A stretch of 35,336 nucleotides of DNA from assembly GCA_964632755.1 (NCBI GenBank), contig CAZWDT010000029.1, positions 1 to 35,336 of the forward strand, read 5' to 3'. The stretch comes from JAFGMR01 sp964632755. Its GTDB lineage: Archaea > Halobacteriota > Methanosarcinia > Methanotrichales > Methanotrichaceae. The notes beneath the pieces are model-generated. The model saw nothing but the letters and a program-made list of their open reading frames with translations, was not told the DNA's origin and searched no databases. Both the position numbers and the translations under genes were made by a program. Positions 7,411 through 14,778 of this stretch are shown piece by piece (the first letter of the stretch is position 1; every line of letters begins with the position of its first letter).

Positions 7411-8904
7411 TCATGGCCGACCCTCCTTGCCTTGAGGCGCAGCCCACCACGGCACGTATTTGCGCAGCTTTGGCGCTGCCGAAGGATCATAACAGACGAT
7501 CGCTTTAGCCTCTAAAGCCTCCCGAATGAGCCGCGAGACGGTCGAGCGGTTGTGCTCCTCAATTCCAAAGCGCTTTCGAAGAGATGTGTTTGTCAGGAAA
7601 TCCCGCATCACGTACTTCAAACATGCGTGCAGATAGCAAGCCCGAACGCGATCGTCCTTATCCATGGCAGTAAGTGGCTTATGGGCAAACAGGACGGTTC
7701 GCGTAAATCCCTCGGGCACTTCGAAGAGCGGGGCAGGAAGCTGAAACAATTCCACCTGAAAAACGACCTTGTCGATACCGCTGCCACGTTCCTCACAGAT
7801 GCGGAATCGCCGCATCATCGAAGCCAGCTGCTCGTTTCGAGACTTCGGCGGCGTGTCTACGAAACGCTGTGTATCTACCAATGGCTCGCCGGGATTCGTG
7901 ATCTCGATGCGGTCCTCGAAGATCTCCACCATCGGCCCGGCACCGGTTACAAAGAAGTCCTGGTGTATGAGGGCATTCGCTACCAGTTCTCGCACTGCCA
8001 ACTCGGGGAACATGGGCACGGTCTTTCGCAAGGCTTGCCCAATCACCTCGTTTGCAGGCAGCAGACTGTTGATGTAACCTATCGATCCGGCAAAGCCGCT
8101 AGCATAGCCCTTGCTGCAAACCCGTTCCCTAAGCGTATCGATGCGACCAGCACTGCGGTATTGAATGACCCGCATGGCTTTTCGCTCCAGCTTTGGGAAG
8201 TCTCTAAGCCTCTTTGCAAACAAAATTACCCCGAGATTTGTGATGTTCCAGCCGCCAGCGTCGCAAGCATGAATCAAATTATCATTGCTAAGGGCTTCAA
8301 GTATCCCATCTCGGTTGGCGGGCAGAGGCTGTTCCAACAAGTCAAAGTAGGACGGATAGTCCAGCAGTCGTAATACCTCATCTGAGGTGACATGCTCGAG
8401 TGCAAGCATCTCCTCGAAAGGCGTCCGGTCGAGGATGCGCCATAGCTCCCGCTCGCGATCAGGTGCATCCTTGAGAGGCTTTTTCACCTCACCGACGCGA
8501 ATGAAGGGCTCACTCTTAAAGCGCACTGGGTGCCGGAAGGCGCGACCAATCTCCAGCAACACCACCGGCCGGCCTTCCAGGATCAGCTCGAAGAAGCGAA
8601 AGTGAATTTTCGGTGTGAGCAAGCGCAAAAGCCAGGTCTCCAGCGGCTCATTGCCCTTCTTGGCCCCTGACGGTGAAAAGCTCGTACCAACAATGACGTG
8701 CGTTTCGTCCTCGGCCCCCCAGACGAGATGAGCGTATTCCTTGCCATTAAGAGCCGCTGCATTGGAGAGGGCCGAGATGTATTCGCCAATGGTCTCAGGA
8801 TCGCTCTGGTTGACCTTGAACTCTACCCACTCGGTTTCATGCGGCAGCTTGCACAGCTCGCGCACTTGGCCAGCGAGGTAGTCATTATCCCGATTGCAAG
8901 TCAT
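7411..8904 (-). CDS. AlbA_2 domain / HATPase / winged-helix protein (COG2865-like)
   Basis: About 497 aa from the ATG at 8904, which follows a strong GGAGGAGG site; an earlier in-frame start at 8964 would lie inside the hsdS remnant and is rejected. Residues about 20-140 are an AlbA_2 (Schlafen-like, formerly AAA_4) domain beginning ETEWVEFK. Residues about 285-390 form a GHKL-type ATP-binding domain with RELVANALIHQD, IEITNPGEPL and EERGSGIDK. A C-terminal winged helix follows. Family members are annotated as putative transcriptional regulators or ATP-dependent DNA-binding proteins and are common passengers of type I restriction operons. The start overlaps the stop of the hsdS remnant by ATGA, so translation is coupled. 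A regulatory or effector role in the hsd locus is inferred. Confidence 0.85.
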   Translation of the reverse strand: MTCNRDNDYLAGQVRELCKLPHETEWVEFKVNQSDPETIGEYISALSNAAALNGKEYAHLVWGAEDETHVIVGTSFSPSGAKKGNEPLETWLLRLLTPKIHFRFFELILEGRPVVLLEIGRAFRHPVRFKSEPFIRVGEVKKPLKDAPDRERELWRILDRTPFEEMLALEHVTSDEVLRLLDYPSYFDLLEQPLPANRDGILEALSNDNLIHACDAGGWNITNLGVILFAKRLRDFPKLERKAMRVIQYRSAGRIDTLRERVCSKGYASGFAGSIGYINSLLPANEVIGQALRKTVPMFPELAVRELVANALIHQDFFVTGAGPMVEIFEDRIEITNPGEPLVDTQRFVDTPPKSRNEQLASMMRRFRICEERGSGIDKVVFQVELFQLPAPLFEVPEGFTRTVLFAHKPLTAMDKDDRVRACYLHACLKYVMRDFLTNTSLRKRFGIEEHNRSTVSRLIREALEAKAIVCYDPSAAPKLRKYVPWWAAPQGKEGRP

Positions 8905-9014
8905 GCTTCCTCCTCCAAGGCTTCGTCCGTCTCGTCGATCCCCTCCGGCAGGTCGCCCAGCCAAGGCACGCCGGAGTTCTTGTACACGGGATAGGATTTG
9001 AGATCGGAGATCAT
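8901..9014 (-). pseudogene. hsdS: hsdS remnant: 37-codon ORF with HsdS N-terminus and probable C-terminal tail
   Basis: A 37-codon ORF from ATG 9014 to TGA 8901. Residues 8-20 (YPVYKNSGVPWLG) are the classic opening of many HsdS specificity subunits (family form YKDSGVEWLGEVPEHW). Residues 22-37 (LPEGIDETDEALEEEA) do not continue as an HsdS target-recognition domain but resemble the acidic tail at the end of many HsdS proteins. Both target-recognition domains and the spacer helices, about 400 residues, are absent. The ORF starts 1 bp after the TIGR02391 gene, exactly where hsdS is expected, and its stop overlaps the ATG of the next gene. Identification of the N-terminus is firm; reading the tail as the HsdS C-terminus is inference. 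Confidence 0.75.
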
Positions 9015-9015
9015 G

Positions 9016-9819
9016 TTACTTGCCCCCGATCCGAGTCGGCACGCAGTCGTCCAGCTTTCGATGAAGCAGTGAGATTAAAGACAAGTAATCTGCTGCATCA
9101 TCCTCTCCCTCCCAGAAAATTTTCGGCTCATGCGCCAAAGGATTGCGAACGGCGGCGAAACAGCCCTTGAGCAATGCAGCGAATCCCTTGTGTTCCGACT
9201 TCTCGGTATCGGTTTGCAGCGTGTTGAAGGCGAGTATGGGACGCTCAATTGAGAAAACTAGATCAACAAGGGCTGCGCCGTCAGCTTGAATACCTGACAT
9301 GTCGCGGATTCGCTGAGCTAAGCCTTTCGTGGCTTCGAATACCGCATGAAAGTAGTTTTCCTGCATCAGTTCAGTTCGGCAGTACTTGAGAACCTCGGGA
9401 TGAATTCGCCTGCCTTGAAACTTGCTCCGGATGGTCTGGACTCGCCGTTCTGCTTCGTCCAGAGTCTTTGCCGGATCTTTTTGTCTGAACTGACCGTCGG
9501 AGCCGAACTCTATCCCAGAGAACAACAGTATCTCATTGAGTTTACTGCGATGTTCCTCAAACTCATCCTTACGCCCTACAAAACGAGCAGGAGTCAAAAA
9601 TGCCTGGATGAAATCAAGCACAAGGTTGGAACATCCATGGGTTTGCTGAGTGTCCAAGAAAATCCAATACAAGCGCCGCCATTTCGTAGAATGACCCGAC
9701 TTGTCCATGAGACCGCGATCACTAAGAACGCGTGTAATATCCGAGCCAGAACCGCACTCGCCAAGCAGGTGAGCTATAGCCTCTATCTGGCCTTCAGATA
9801 AGGGTGGCACAGCGCTCAT
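9016..9819 (-). CDS. TIGR02391 (Ymh-type) family protein
   Basis: A 267-aa protein whose C-terminal half (about 150-245) matches the TIGR02391/Hypoth_Ymh family: ELMQENYFHAVFEATKGLAQ, then GFAALLKGCFAAVRNPLAHE. The family is helical, has an RNxxAH-like motif (RNPLAHE) shared with HEPN-type proteins, and is often found in phage, defence and restriction loci. Its biochemical role is unknown; the RNxxxH-like signature permits, but does not prove, an RNase activity. The N-terminal part (1-130) is not recognised. The start overlaps the hsdM stop by ATGA and the stop lies 1 bp before the hsdS remnant, so it is an integral gene of the hsd operon, between M and S. Confidence 0.8.
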   Translation of the reverse strand: MSAVPPLSEGQIEAIAHLLGECGSGSDITRVLSDRGLMDKSGHSTKWRRLYWIFLDTQQTHGCSNLVLDFIQAFLTPARFVGRKDEFEEHRSKLNEILLFSGIEFGSDGQFRQKDPAKTLDEAERRVQTIRSKFQGRRIHPEVLKYCRTELMQENYFHAVFEATKGLAQRIRDMSGIQADGAALVDLVFSIERPILAFNTLQTDTEKSEHKGFAALLKGCFAAVRNPLAHEPKIFWEGEDDAADYLSLISLLHRKLDDCVPTRIGGK

Positions 9820-11798
9820 GGATAGGCCCCACCTATGATCTCGCCTAACAGCCCCTCTGTCTCCTTCTCAAGCGCCAGTATGTCGGCGCGGATCTCATCG
9901 AGCGTCCGCAGCGGCTGTGGTTTGTAGAAGTAGCGGGTGAAGCTGATCTCGTAGCCGATCCTGACGCTATCCGGAACATACCAAGCGTCAGGGGCATACG
10001 GCAGCACCTCACGCTTGATAAAGGCCTCGATGCCGCCTTCTTCGAGGAGGGGAACTTGCTCGGCATCACGCAGGTCGGCGTCGGGCTCGTACTCGACAAC
10101 TGCGCGCTTGCTTTTGATAGTGACCGAAAAAAGCCCTCGCAATGGGTCTGGGGCGGTGCCCTTCTTGTGGATCTTCTTGATGACCGGCGGGGCCTTCTCG
10201 TCTCGTTCGTGGTTATCTTTCAGATCTTTGATCTCCGCTGGCTTGTAGGCGCGCTCGGGATCGATGCCCCTCAATCGAAGAGGCCTCTCGACCATAACCT
10301 TGTAGTAGCCGAATGTGGAGTTCTGGAAGATCTTCGACTGCGCCGTCTCCTCGAAGGATATGAACGTCTGGCAGATCCGCTGGATATCCTCTTCGGATAG
10401 CTCGCAGTTCTTCTTCCCTAGGTTCTTTCGAAGAGGCTTATACCACTGCGTGGCATCGATCAGCTGCACCTTGCCCTTGCGATGTTCGGGCTTGCGGTTG
10501 GTTAGAACCCAGATATATGTCGCAATGCCGGTGTTGTAGAACATGTGAAGCGGCAGGGCGACGATTGCCTCAAGCCAATCGTTCTCGATTATCCAGCGGC
10601 GGATGTTGCTCTCGCCCTGGCCGGCATCGCCGGTGAATAGCGAGCTTCCGTTATGGACCTCGGCGATCCGGCTTCCAAGCTTTGTGATGTGCTTCATCTT
10701 GCTGATCATATTGGCCAGGAACACCATCTGGCCGTCGCTCGAACGGGTGAGCAGAGAGTACTCGTTTTCGCCGTTGTGGGAGAAGAGGAAACGCGGATCC
10801 TTGACGCCCTTCTTGCCACCCATTCGCTCCAGGTCGCTCTTCCAGCTCTTCCCGTAGGGCGGATTGGATAGCATGAAATCGAACTCTAGCGAGGGGAAGG
10901 CATCGTTTGAGAGAGTCGAGTGCTCGGGCCCGCCAACTATATTATCTGCCGCCTTTCCCTCACCCTTGATCAAGAGGTCCGCCTTGCAGATGGCATAGGT
11001 CTCGGGATTGATCTCCTGGCCATATAGGTGTGTGGCTACCTGCTTGCCTTGCTCGCTTGCAAGCTGCAAAAGCGTCTCCTCTGCCACCGTCAGCATGCCG
11101 CCGGTCCCACAGGCGCCGTCGTAGATCAGGTAGGTGCCCGACTCAATCTTGTCCGCAATGGGCAGGAAGAGCAGCTTGGCCATTAGCTTGACTGCATCAC
11201 GCGGTGTCCAATGCTCACCGGCTTCCTCGTTGTTCTCCTCGTTGAAGCGCCTCAATAGCTCCTCGAAGATAGTTCCTATAGCATGGTTGTCGAGCCCTGG
11301 CAGGCGAGCGCTCCCATCGCCGTTCAGAACGGGGTGAGGGCTAAGGTTGATGGAAGGATCGAGGTATTTCTCGATGAGAGTCCCGAGTACATCGGCTTTG
11401 GAGAGCCGCGGGATCTGGTTTTGAAACTCGAAGTTGTCGAGGATCTCCTGGACATTGGGCGAGAAGCCGTCTAGATAGTCTCGAAAATCTGCCTCTAGCT
11501 GCTGGCGGCTGGCCCGGGCTCGCAGGTCGGCGAGCCTGAATTTCGAGGTGTTGTAGAATGCTTGTTTCGCCGCCTGCCTGAGTGCAGGATCTTGATGGAC
11601 GATGCCTTGCTGGTCAAGCGTGGACTTGAGATCGAGGACAGCCTGCTTCGTCGGTTCGAGCACAGCATCAAGGCGTCGGATAACCGTCATCGGCAGAATG
11701 ACGTCACGGTACTTGCCCCGGACGTAGAGGTCTCGCAGCACATCGTCGGCTATGCCCCAGATGAAATTGGTGATCCAGCTCAGTTGTGGTTGATCCAT
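9816..11798 (-). CDS. hsdM: Type I restriction-modification DNA methyltransferase (HsdM)
   Basis: A 660-aa N6-adenine methyltransferase subunit. The N-terminal helical domain (about 5-160, FIWGIADDVLRDLY...YRDVILPMTVIRRLD) is HsdM_N. The methylase core has the SAM-binding motif DGACGTGGML at 227-236 and the catalytic motif SNPPYGKSW at 311-319. It normally works as M2S with HsdS choosing the site. The C-terminal region is longer than in classic EcoKI-type HsdM and belongs to a common variant. The ATG at 11798 has GGAG about 11 bases upstream. It is the first gene of the operon and is joined to the next gene by an ATGA overlap. No frameshift or missing catalytic residue is visible. Confidence 0.95.
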   Translation of the reverse strand: MDQPQLSWITNFIWGIADDVLRDLYVRGKYRDVILPMTVIRRLDAVLEPTKQAVLDLKSTLDQQGIVHQDPALRQAAKQAFYNTSKFRLADLRARASRQQLEADFRDYLDGFSPNVQEILDNFEFQNQIPRLSKADVLGTLIEKYLDPSINLSPHPVLNGDGSARLPGLDNHAIGTIFEELLRRFNEENNEEAGEHWTPRDAVKLMAKLLFLPIADKIESGTYLIYDGACGTGGMLTVAEETLLQLASEQGKQVATHLYGQEINPETYAICKADLLIKGEGKAADNIVGGPEHSTLSNDAFPSLEFDFMLSNPPYGKSWKSDLERMGGKKGVKDPRFLFSHNGENEYSLLTRSSDGQMVFLANMISKMKHITKLGSRIAEVHNGSSLFTGDAGQGESNIRRWIIENDWLEAIVALPLHMFYNTGIATYIWVLTNRKPEHRKGKVQLIDATQWYKPLRKNLGKKNCELSEEDIQRICQTFISFEETAQSKIFQNSTFGYYKVMVERPLRLRGIDPERAYKPAEIKDLKDNHERDEKAPPVIKKIHKKGTAPDPLRGLFSVTIKSKRAVVEYEPDADLRDAEQVPLLEEGGIEAFIKREVLPYAPDAWYVPDSVRIGYEISFTRYFYKPQPLRTLDEIRADILALEKETEGLLGEIIGGAYP

Positions 11799-12059
11799 TT
11801 ATTTCAAGTCTCCTGCAGTGACGCTTTTATTCCGCATCTAGCCGATGCCGTAATTCCATTGCATGTTTTTTATTCAGCATTTTGGCCAAATTTCTCATGT
11901 TGATGATACTGAACATCGTCTGATACTAATATCAATATAAGGCTGATGATGATGATGTATAACTTAAAGATGTATTAAAGTATCGCTATGTAATACTGTC
12001 GATTTGCGTCCCATGCAAAAGTTGTCAAGCTAGACCAAAACTCAGATCCCAAAAGAGAA
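11799..12059 (-). promoter_or_regulatory. AT-rich hsd operon leader and promoter region
   Basis: A 261-bp gene-free stretch between hsdM and tRNA-Pro. It holds the palindrome TTTGGCCAAA (11881-11890), the near-palindrome TGATACTAATATCA (11921-11934), a short GAT tandem (about 11943-11955), and a minus-strand TATA-like CTTATATTG near 11934-11942. These fit the promoter and possible operator of the hsd operon. The T-rich bases complementary to 12051-12059 directly follow the tRNA-Pro 3' end and may terminate it. Confidence 0.4.
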
Positions 12060-12132
12060 TGGGGTCACGGCGATTTGAACGCCGGTCACAGGACCCCCAG
12101 TCCTGTAGGATACCAGGCTACCCTATGACCCC
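12060..12132 (-). tRNA. tRNA-Pro (GGG)
   Basis: A 73-nt cloverleaf on the minus strand. The acceptor arm GGGGTCA pairs with TGACCCC plus discriminator A. The D stem is GGGT/ATCC; the anticodon stem CAGGA/TCCTG encloses loop CTGGGGG, with anticodon GGG at 12098-12096. The T arm is GGCG-TTCAAAT-CGCC. No CCA is encoded and no intron is present. It marks the right edge of the defence island. Confidence 0.93.
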
Positions 12133-12160
12133 AAGCCAGCGGAGGAAGATAGGGTATCCG

Positions 12161-12170
12161 CCATATAAGC
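12161..12170 (-). promoter_or_regulatory. TATA box of tRNA-Pro
   Basis: Minus-strand GCTTATATGG centred near 12166, about 34 bases upstream of the mature tRNA 5' end at 12132. This is the usual archaeal position for initiation a few bases before the tRNA. Confidence 0.55.
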
Positions 12171-12254
12171 GTTTCCCATAGGCATGGACCGCCGCTGGAA
12201 ATGGTTAAGTAATGAAGCTGCCAAATATAGAGGGGAAAGGAGAGTGGATCCATT

Positions 12255-13220
12255 ATGAGAACATCATCTATCTTCGAGGGCAGAAGCCGTGGGCCAGTCT
12301 ATCTCGCAATCCTCCTAGCCCTGCTCTGCCTGGCGCTTCCCGCCTCCGCCAAGCTTGCAACAACCGGGCAGATCGCCGGTGCACAGGCGCAGGAGATGAG
12401 CCAGATAGCATCCTCCGACATCGCTCAGTTTCGACCCTCTATAGACGTATACTTCGCAGACTCTGATGCGAACCCAGGCGCGGTCTTCTACGCACGCTAT
12501 GCAAACTCGGCTGGGACGCCATTTTACACGAGGGCTCGCGGCAGTCTGCACAGCTTCACCTTCCACCCCGGGATTCCCGAGAAGCTCTACTTCGTCAATG
12601 CCAACGAGAAGAAGATCTATCTCGTAGCCTACACGGGCTCGGGCTGGTCTTCAGAGCAGGTCGTCTACACCCATAACACCTACGTAAGGGACATAGCCTT
12701 CGCCAAGGATAACGCAGGAGACGTGCGCCTCTACTTCAGCGAGGCAACCGGCGCTTCTGCAAACGGAAAGATATACAAGCTGGAGAGCGACGGCAGCGCA
12801 ACCCAATTCTACGAGGTCAGGCTCTCTAACGTGGGCGGCTACTGGGCAGGCGACTTCGCCTTTGACACCGACGGAAACCTCCTCTTGAGCTCAGGCAACC
12901 ACATCCCGGCAACCATCTATCGGGTGAGGAACGGCGGCGGGGCGATCACCCAGATATTCACCGACCGGACGAGGTCGATAGAGGGGATGGCAGTGAAAGG
13001 CGGCATGATCTACTACGCGAACGGCCAGACGAAGATATACAAGCTTGACCCATCAACCGCGGCAAGGAGCGAGTACCACGCCGACACGAGCGCGACCGGG
13101 ATCTGCGACGTAGGCTTCAAGGGACCTGTTGGGGCCGACGATATGCCGATGGCCGGGACCTACTATCTGACCCTGACTCCCGGATATGTGATGGCAACGC
13201 CGTTCTCGCAGGCATCGTGA
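12255..13220 (+). CDS. Secreted beta-propeller-like protein
   Basis: A 321-aa protein. Residues 1-32 look like a signal peptide: basic start, hydrophobic core VYLAILLALLCLALP, and ASA before the likely cleavage site at about 32. The mature part consists of repeated short beta-strand units of the NHL/SMP-30 propeller kind, for example KLYFVNANEKKIYLV, VRLYFSEATG...GKIYKLESDG, FAFDTDGNLLLSSGN, IYRVRNGGG and MIYYANGQTKIYKLDP. I see no catalytic motif. Secreted proteins of this kind are common in Methanothrix and Methanosarcina, and the specific role is unknown. A GGAAAGGAGAG ribosome binding site precedes the ATG; a strong terminator-like hairpin follows the stop. Confidence 0.7.
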   Translation: MRTSSIFEGRSRGPVYLAILLALLCLALPASAKLATTGQIAGAQAQEMSQIASSDIAQFRPSIDVYFADSDANPGAVFYARYANSAGTPFYTRARGSLHSFTFHPGIPEKLYFVNANEKKIYLVAYTGSGWSSEQVVYTHNTYVRDIAFAKDNAGDVRLYFSEATGASANGKIYKLESDGSATQFYEVRLSNVGGYWAGDFAFDTDGNLLLSSGNHIPATIYRVRNGGGAITQIFTDRTRSIEGMAVKGGMIYYANGQTKIYKLDPSTAARSEYHADTSATGICDVGFKGPVGADDMPMAGTYYLTLTPGYVMATPFSQAS

Positions 13221-13225
13221 ATAAG

Positions 13226-13262
13226 AGGCATCCCCCTCATCGGGGCCTATTTTTTTATTTTT
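13226..13262 (+). terminator. Hairpin plus T-run after the secreted protein gene
   Basis: AGGC...CCCC pairs with CGGGGCCT around a short loop (13226-13248), followed by a T-rich run of about 12 bases at 13250-13262. It lies 6 bp after the stop codon and 15 bp before the end of the convergent membrane protein gene. Confidence 0.75.
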
Positions 13263-13276
13263 TGGATTTAGAGAAT

Positions 13277-13516
13277 TCAGCTGCGCATCTCCCTGACTCC
13301 CTGAAAGATCATCCATAGGCCGGCTACGATTATCATCCCGAAGAAGGCGACTCCCACTATCTCCCAGCCGGAAGGGATGCTTGACAGGAGGACGAGCCCA
13401 ACTGCGACCGATCCAACGCCAAGGCTTATGGATCCTGCCCGGGAGGAGATGACGCTCACAATCAGGCCGAGCCCCATTAAGAGGGCCGCTATATCCAGTA
13501 TGACCGGCGAGAGCAT
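13277..13516 (-). CDS. Small membrane protein, three predicted transmembrane segments
   Basis: 79 aa if started at the ATG at 13516. The segments VILDIAALLMGLGLIVSVI, ISLGVGSVAVGLVLLSSI and IVGVAFFGMIIVAGLWMIF are each long and hydrophobic enough to span the membrane, ending with a basic tail (VREMRS). The upstream extension to 13591 would begin inside its own promoter and is rejected: a TATA box (CCTTAAATATCC) is centred 26 bases before ATG 13516, as expected for a leaderless transcript. No family is recognised. It is convergent with the secreted protein gene and divergent from the cysteine desulfurase gene. Confidence 0.65.
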   Translation of the reverse strand: MLSPVILDIAALLMGLGLIVSVISSRAGSISLGVGSVAVGLVLLSSIPSGWEIVGVAFFGMIIVAGLWMIFQGVREMRS

Positions 13517-13536
13517 GGTATTCCCTGGGATTCGAG

Positions 13537-13547
13537 GATATTTAAGG
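13537..13547 (-). promoter_or_regulatory. TATA box of the small membrane protein gene (leaderless)
   Basis: Minus-strand CCTTAAATATC centred at about 13542, 26 bases from ATG 13516, so transcription should begin at or next to the start codon. Confidence 0.55.
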
Positions 13548-13588
13548 CTTCTTCGGGCACGGCCTGCGGCCTCGCTCCCTACCTTCGC

Positions 13589-13599
13589 CATATATTTAC
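13589..13599 (+). promoter_or_regulatory. TATA box of the cysteine desulfurase gene
   Basis: CATATATTTAC centred about 30 bases upstream of ATG 13624. This predicts a leader of only a few bases, and no Shine-Dalgarno sequence is present. Confidence 0.55.
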
Positions 13600-13623
13600 C
13601 ACATCAGGGCAGATGAACAAGCG

Positions 13624-14778
13624 ATGAAAAGGATCTATATGGACAACTCGGCGACGACTGCAGTCGCGCCCGAGGTCTTGGAGGCCATGCTTCCCTACTT
13701 CGAGGAGCTGTATGGCAATGCTTCGAGCCTTCATGCCTTCGGCAGGGAGGCGAGGGCCGGAATGGAGGAGGCTCGCGAGAGGGTGGCCTCGCTCATAAGA
13801 GCGGAGCCTGAGGAGGTGTACTTCACGAGCGGCGGGACCGAGTCTGACAACCTCGCCCTGAAGGGGATCGCGCTCCGGAACCGGGCGAAGGGAAGGCATA
13901 TCATTACAACATCCATTGAGCATCCCGCAGTGCTCGAGGTCTGCCGAGGCCTTGAAGCCCTGGGCTTCGAGGTAACCTACCTTCCGGTTACCCGAGAGGG
14001 ACTGGTCGAGCCCGCCGCCCTCGAAAAGGCCATCGGACCGGAGACGATCCTCATCTCCGTGATGCATGCAAACAACGAGGTAGGAACCATCCAGCCCTTG
14101 AAGGAGATCGGCGAGATCGCAAAGGAGAAAGAGATCTACTTCCACAGCGATGCCGTGCAGACGGCAGGAAAGATCCCCCTCGACGCAGAGAGCCTCGGCC
14201 TCGACCTCGCATCCATCTCCGGGCACAAGCTCTACGGCCCAAAGGGAGTGGGAGCCCTCTACGTTCGAAAGGGTACCAAAATCGAGAGCATCATCCAGGG
14301 AGGAGGCCACGAGCGCTCCCTTAGGTCAGGAACCGAGAACGTCCCAGGAATCGTTGGGCTAGGCCAGGCCTGCGCGCTTGCCGAGGAGTCCATGGTCGAG
14401 GAGGCGGAGCGCCTCACCAGATATAGGGACGGCATGATAGATTTCGTCCTCTCCCACGTCGACGACTCCTGGCTGAACGGCCACCCCCGAGAGCGGCTGC
14501 CGTCGAACGTCAACCTAGGCTTTGGGAAGGTCGAGGGAGAGTCGCTCCTCCTGTACCTGGATGCCAAGGGAATCGCCGTATCCACGGGATCGGCCTGCTC
14601 CTCTCGAAAGCTCCAGCCAAGCCATGTGCTGACGGCAATCGGCCTTGGGCCGGAGAGGTGCCACGGATCTCTAAGAATAACGCTAGGCCGCTACAACACA
14701 GAGGAGGAGGTCGACTACGCATCCAGTGCAATAGTCGAGGCTGCGGAGAGGTTCAGCCAGATCTCTGCGATTCGGTGA
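13624..14778 (+). CDS. iscS: Cysteine desulfurase (IscS/NifS family)
   Basis: A 384-aa PLP enzyme that releases sulfur from cysteine for Fe-S cluster and tRNA thiolation. Seen: the opening YMDNSATT, the cofactor region FTSGGTESDN (67-76), EHPAV with H100, the PLP lysine K202 in SGHKLYGPKG, and the mobile-loop catalytic cysteine C325 in TGSACSSRKLQPSH, typical of group I (IscS/NifS) enzymes. Full length. Its partner scaffold IscU is in the same window at 30.8-31.2 kb but not in the same operon. The TATA box lies about 30 bases from the ATG, giving a near-leaderless transcript. The 3' end overlaps the convergent PUA gene by 26 bp. Confidence 0.95.
   Translation: MKRIYMDNSATTAVAPEVLEAMLPYFEELYGNASSLHAFGREARAGMEEARERVASLIRAEPEEVYFTSGGTESDNLALKGIALRNRAKGRHIITTSIEHPAVLEVCRGLEALGFEVTYLPVTREGLVEPAALEKAIGPETILISVMHANNEVGTIQPLKEIGEIAKEKEIYFHSDAVQTAGKIPLDAESLGLDLASISGHKLYGPKGVGALYVRKGTKIESIIQGGGHERSLRSGTENVPGIVGLGQACALAEESMVEEAERLTRYRDGMIDFVLSHVDDSWLNGHPRERLPSNVNLGFGKVEGESLLLYLDAKGIAVSTGSACSSRKLQPSHVLTAIGLGPERCHGSLRITLGRYNTEEEVDYASSAIVEAAERFSQISAIR

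Noticed and set aside
7253..7450. 65-codon frame with two VLDGYL repeats upstream of hsdR
   Set aside because: The repetition comes from the DNA boxes, the frame overlaps both neighbours, and no ribosome binding site supports it; better read as regulatory DNA.
11881..11890. TTTGGCCAAA as a specific operator
   Set aside because: A 10-base palindrome in AT-rich DNA is expected by chance too often to claim alone; kept only as part of the promoter region.
12212..12466. 84-codon frame starting at ATG 12212
   Set aside because: It overlaps, in another reading frame, the signal peptide of the secreted protein, which has the better ribosome binding site and protein features.
13579..14310. 243-codon minus-strand frame across the cysteine desulfurase gene
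   Set aside because: It lies entirely against a conserved PLP enzyme and its promoter; no domain is recognisable.
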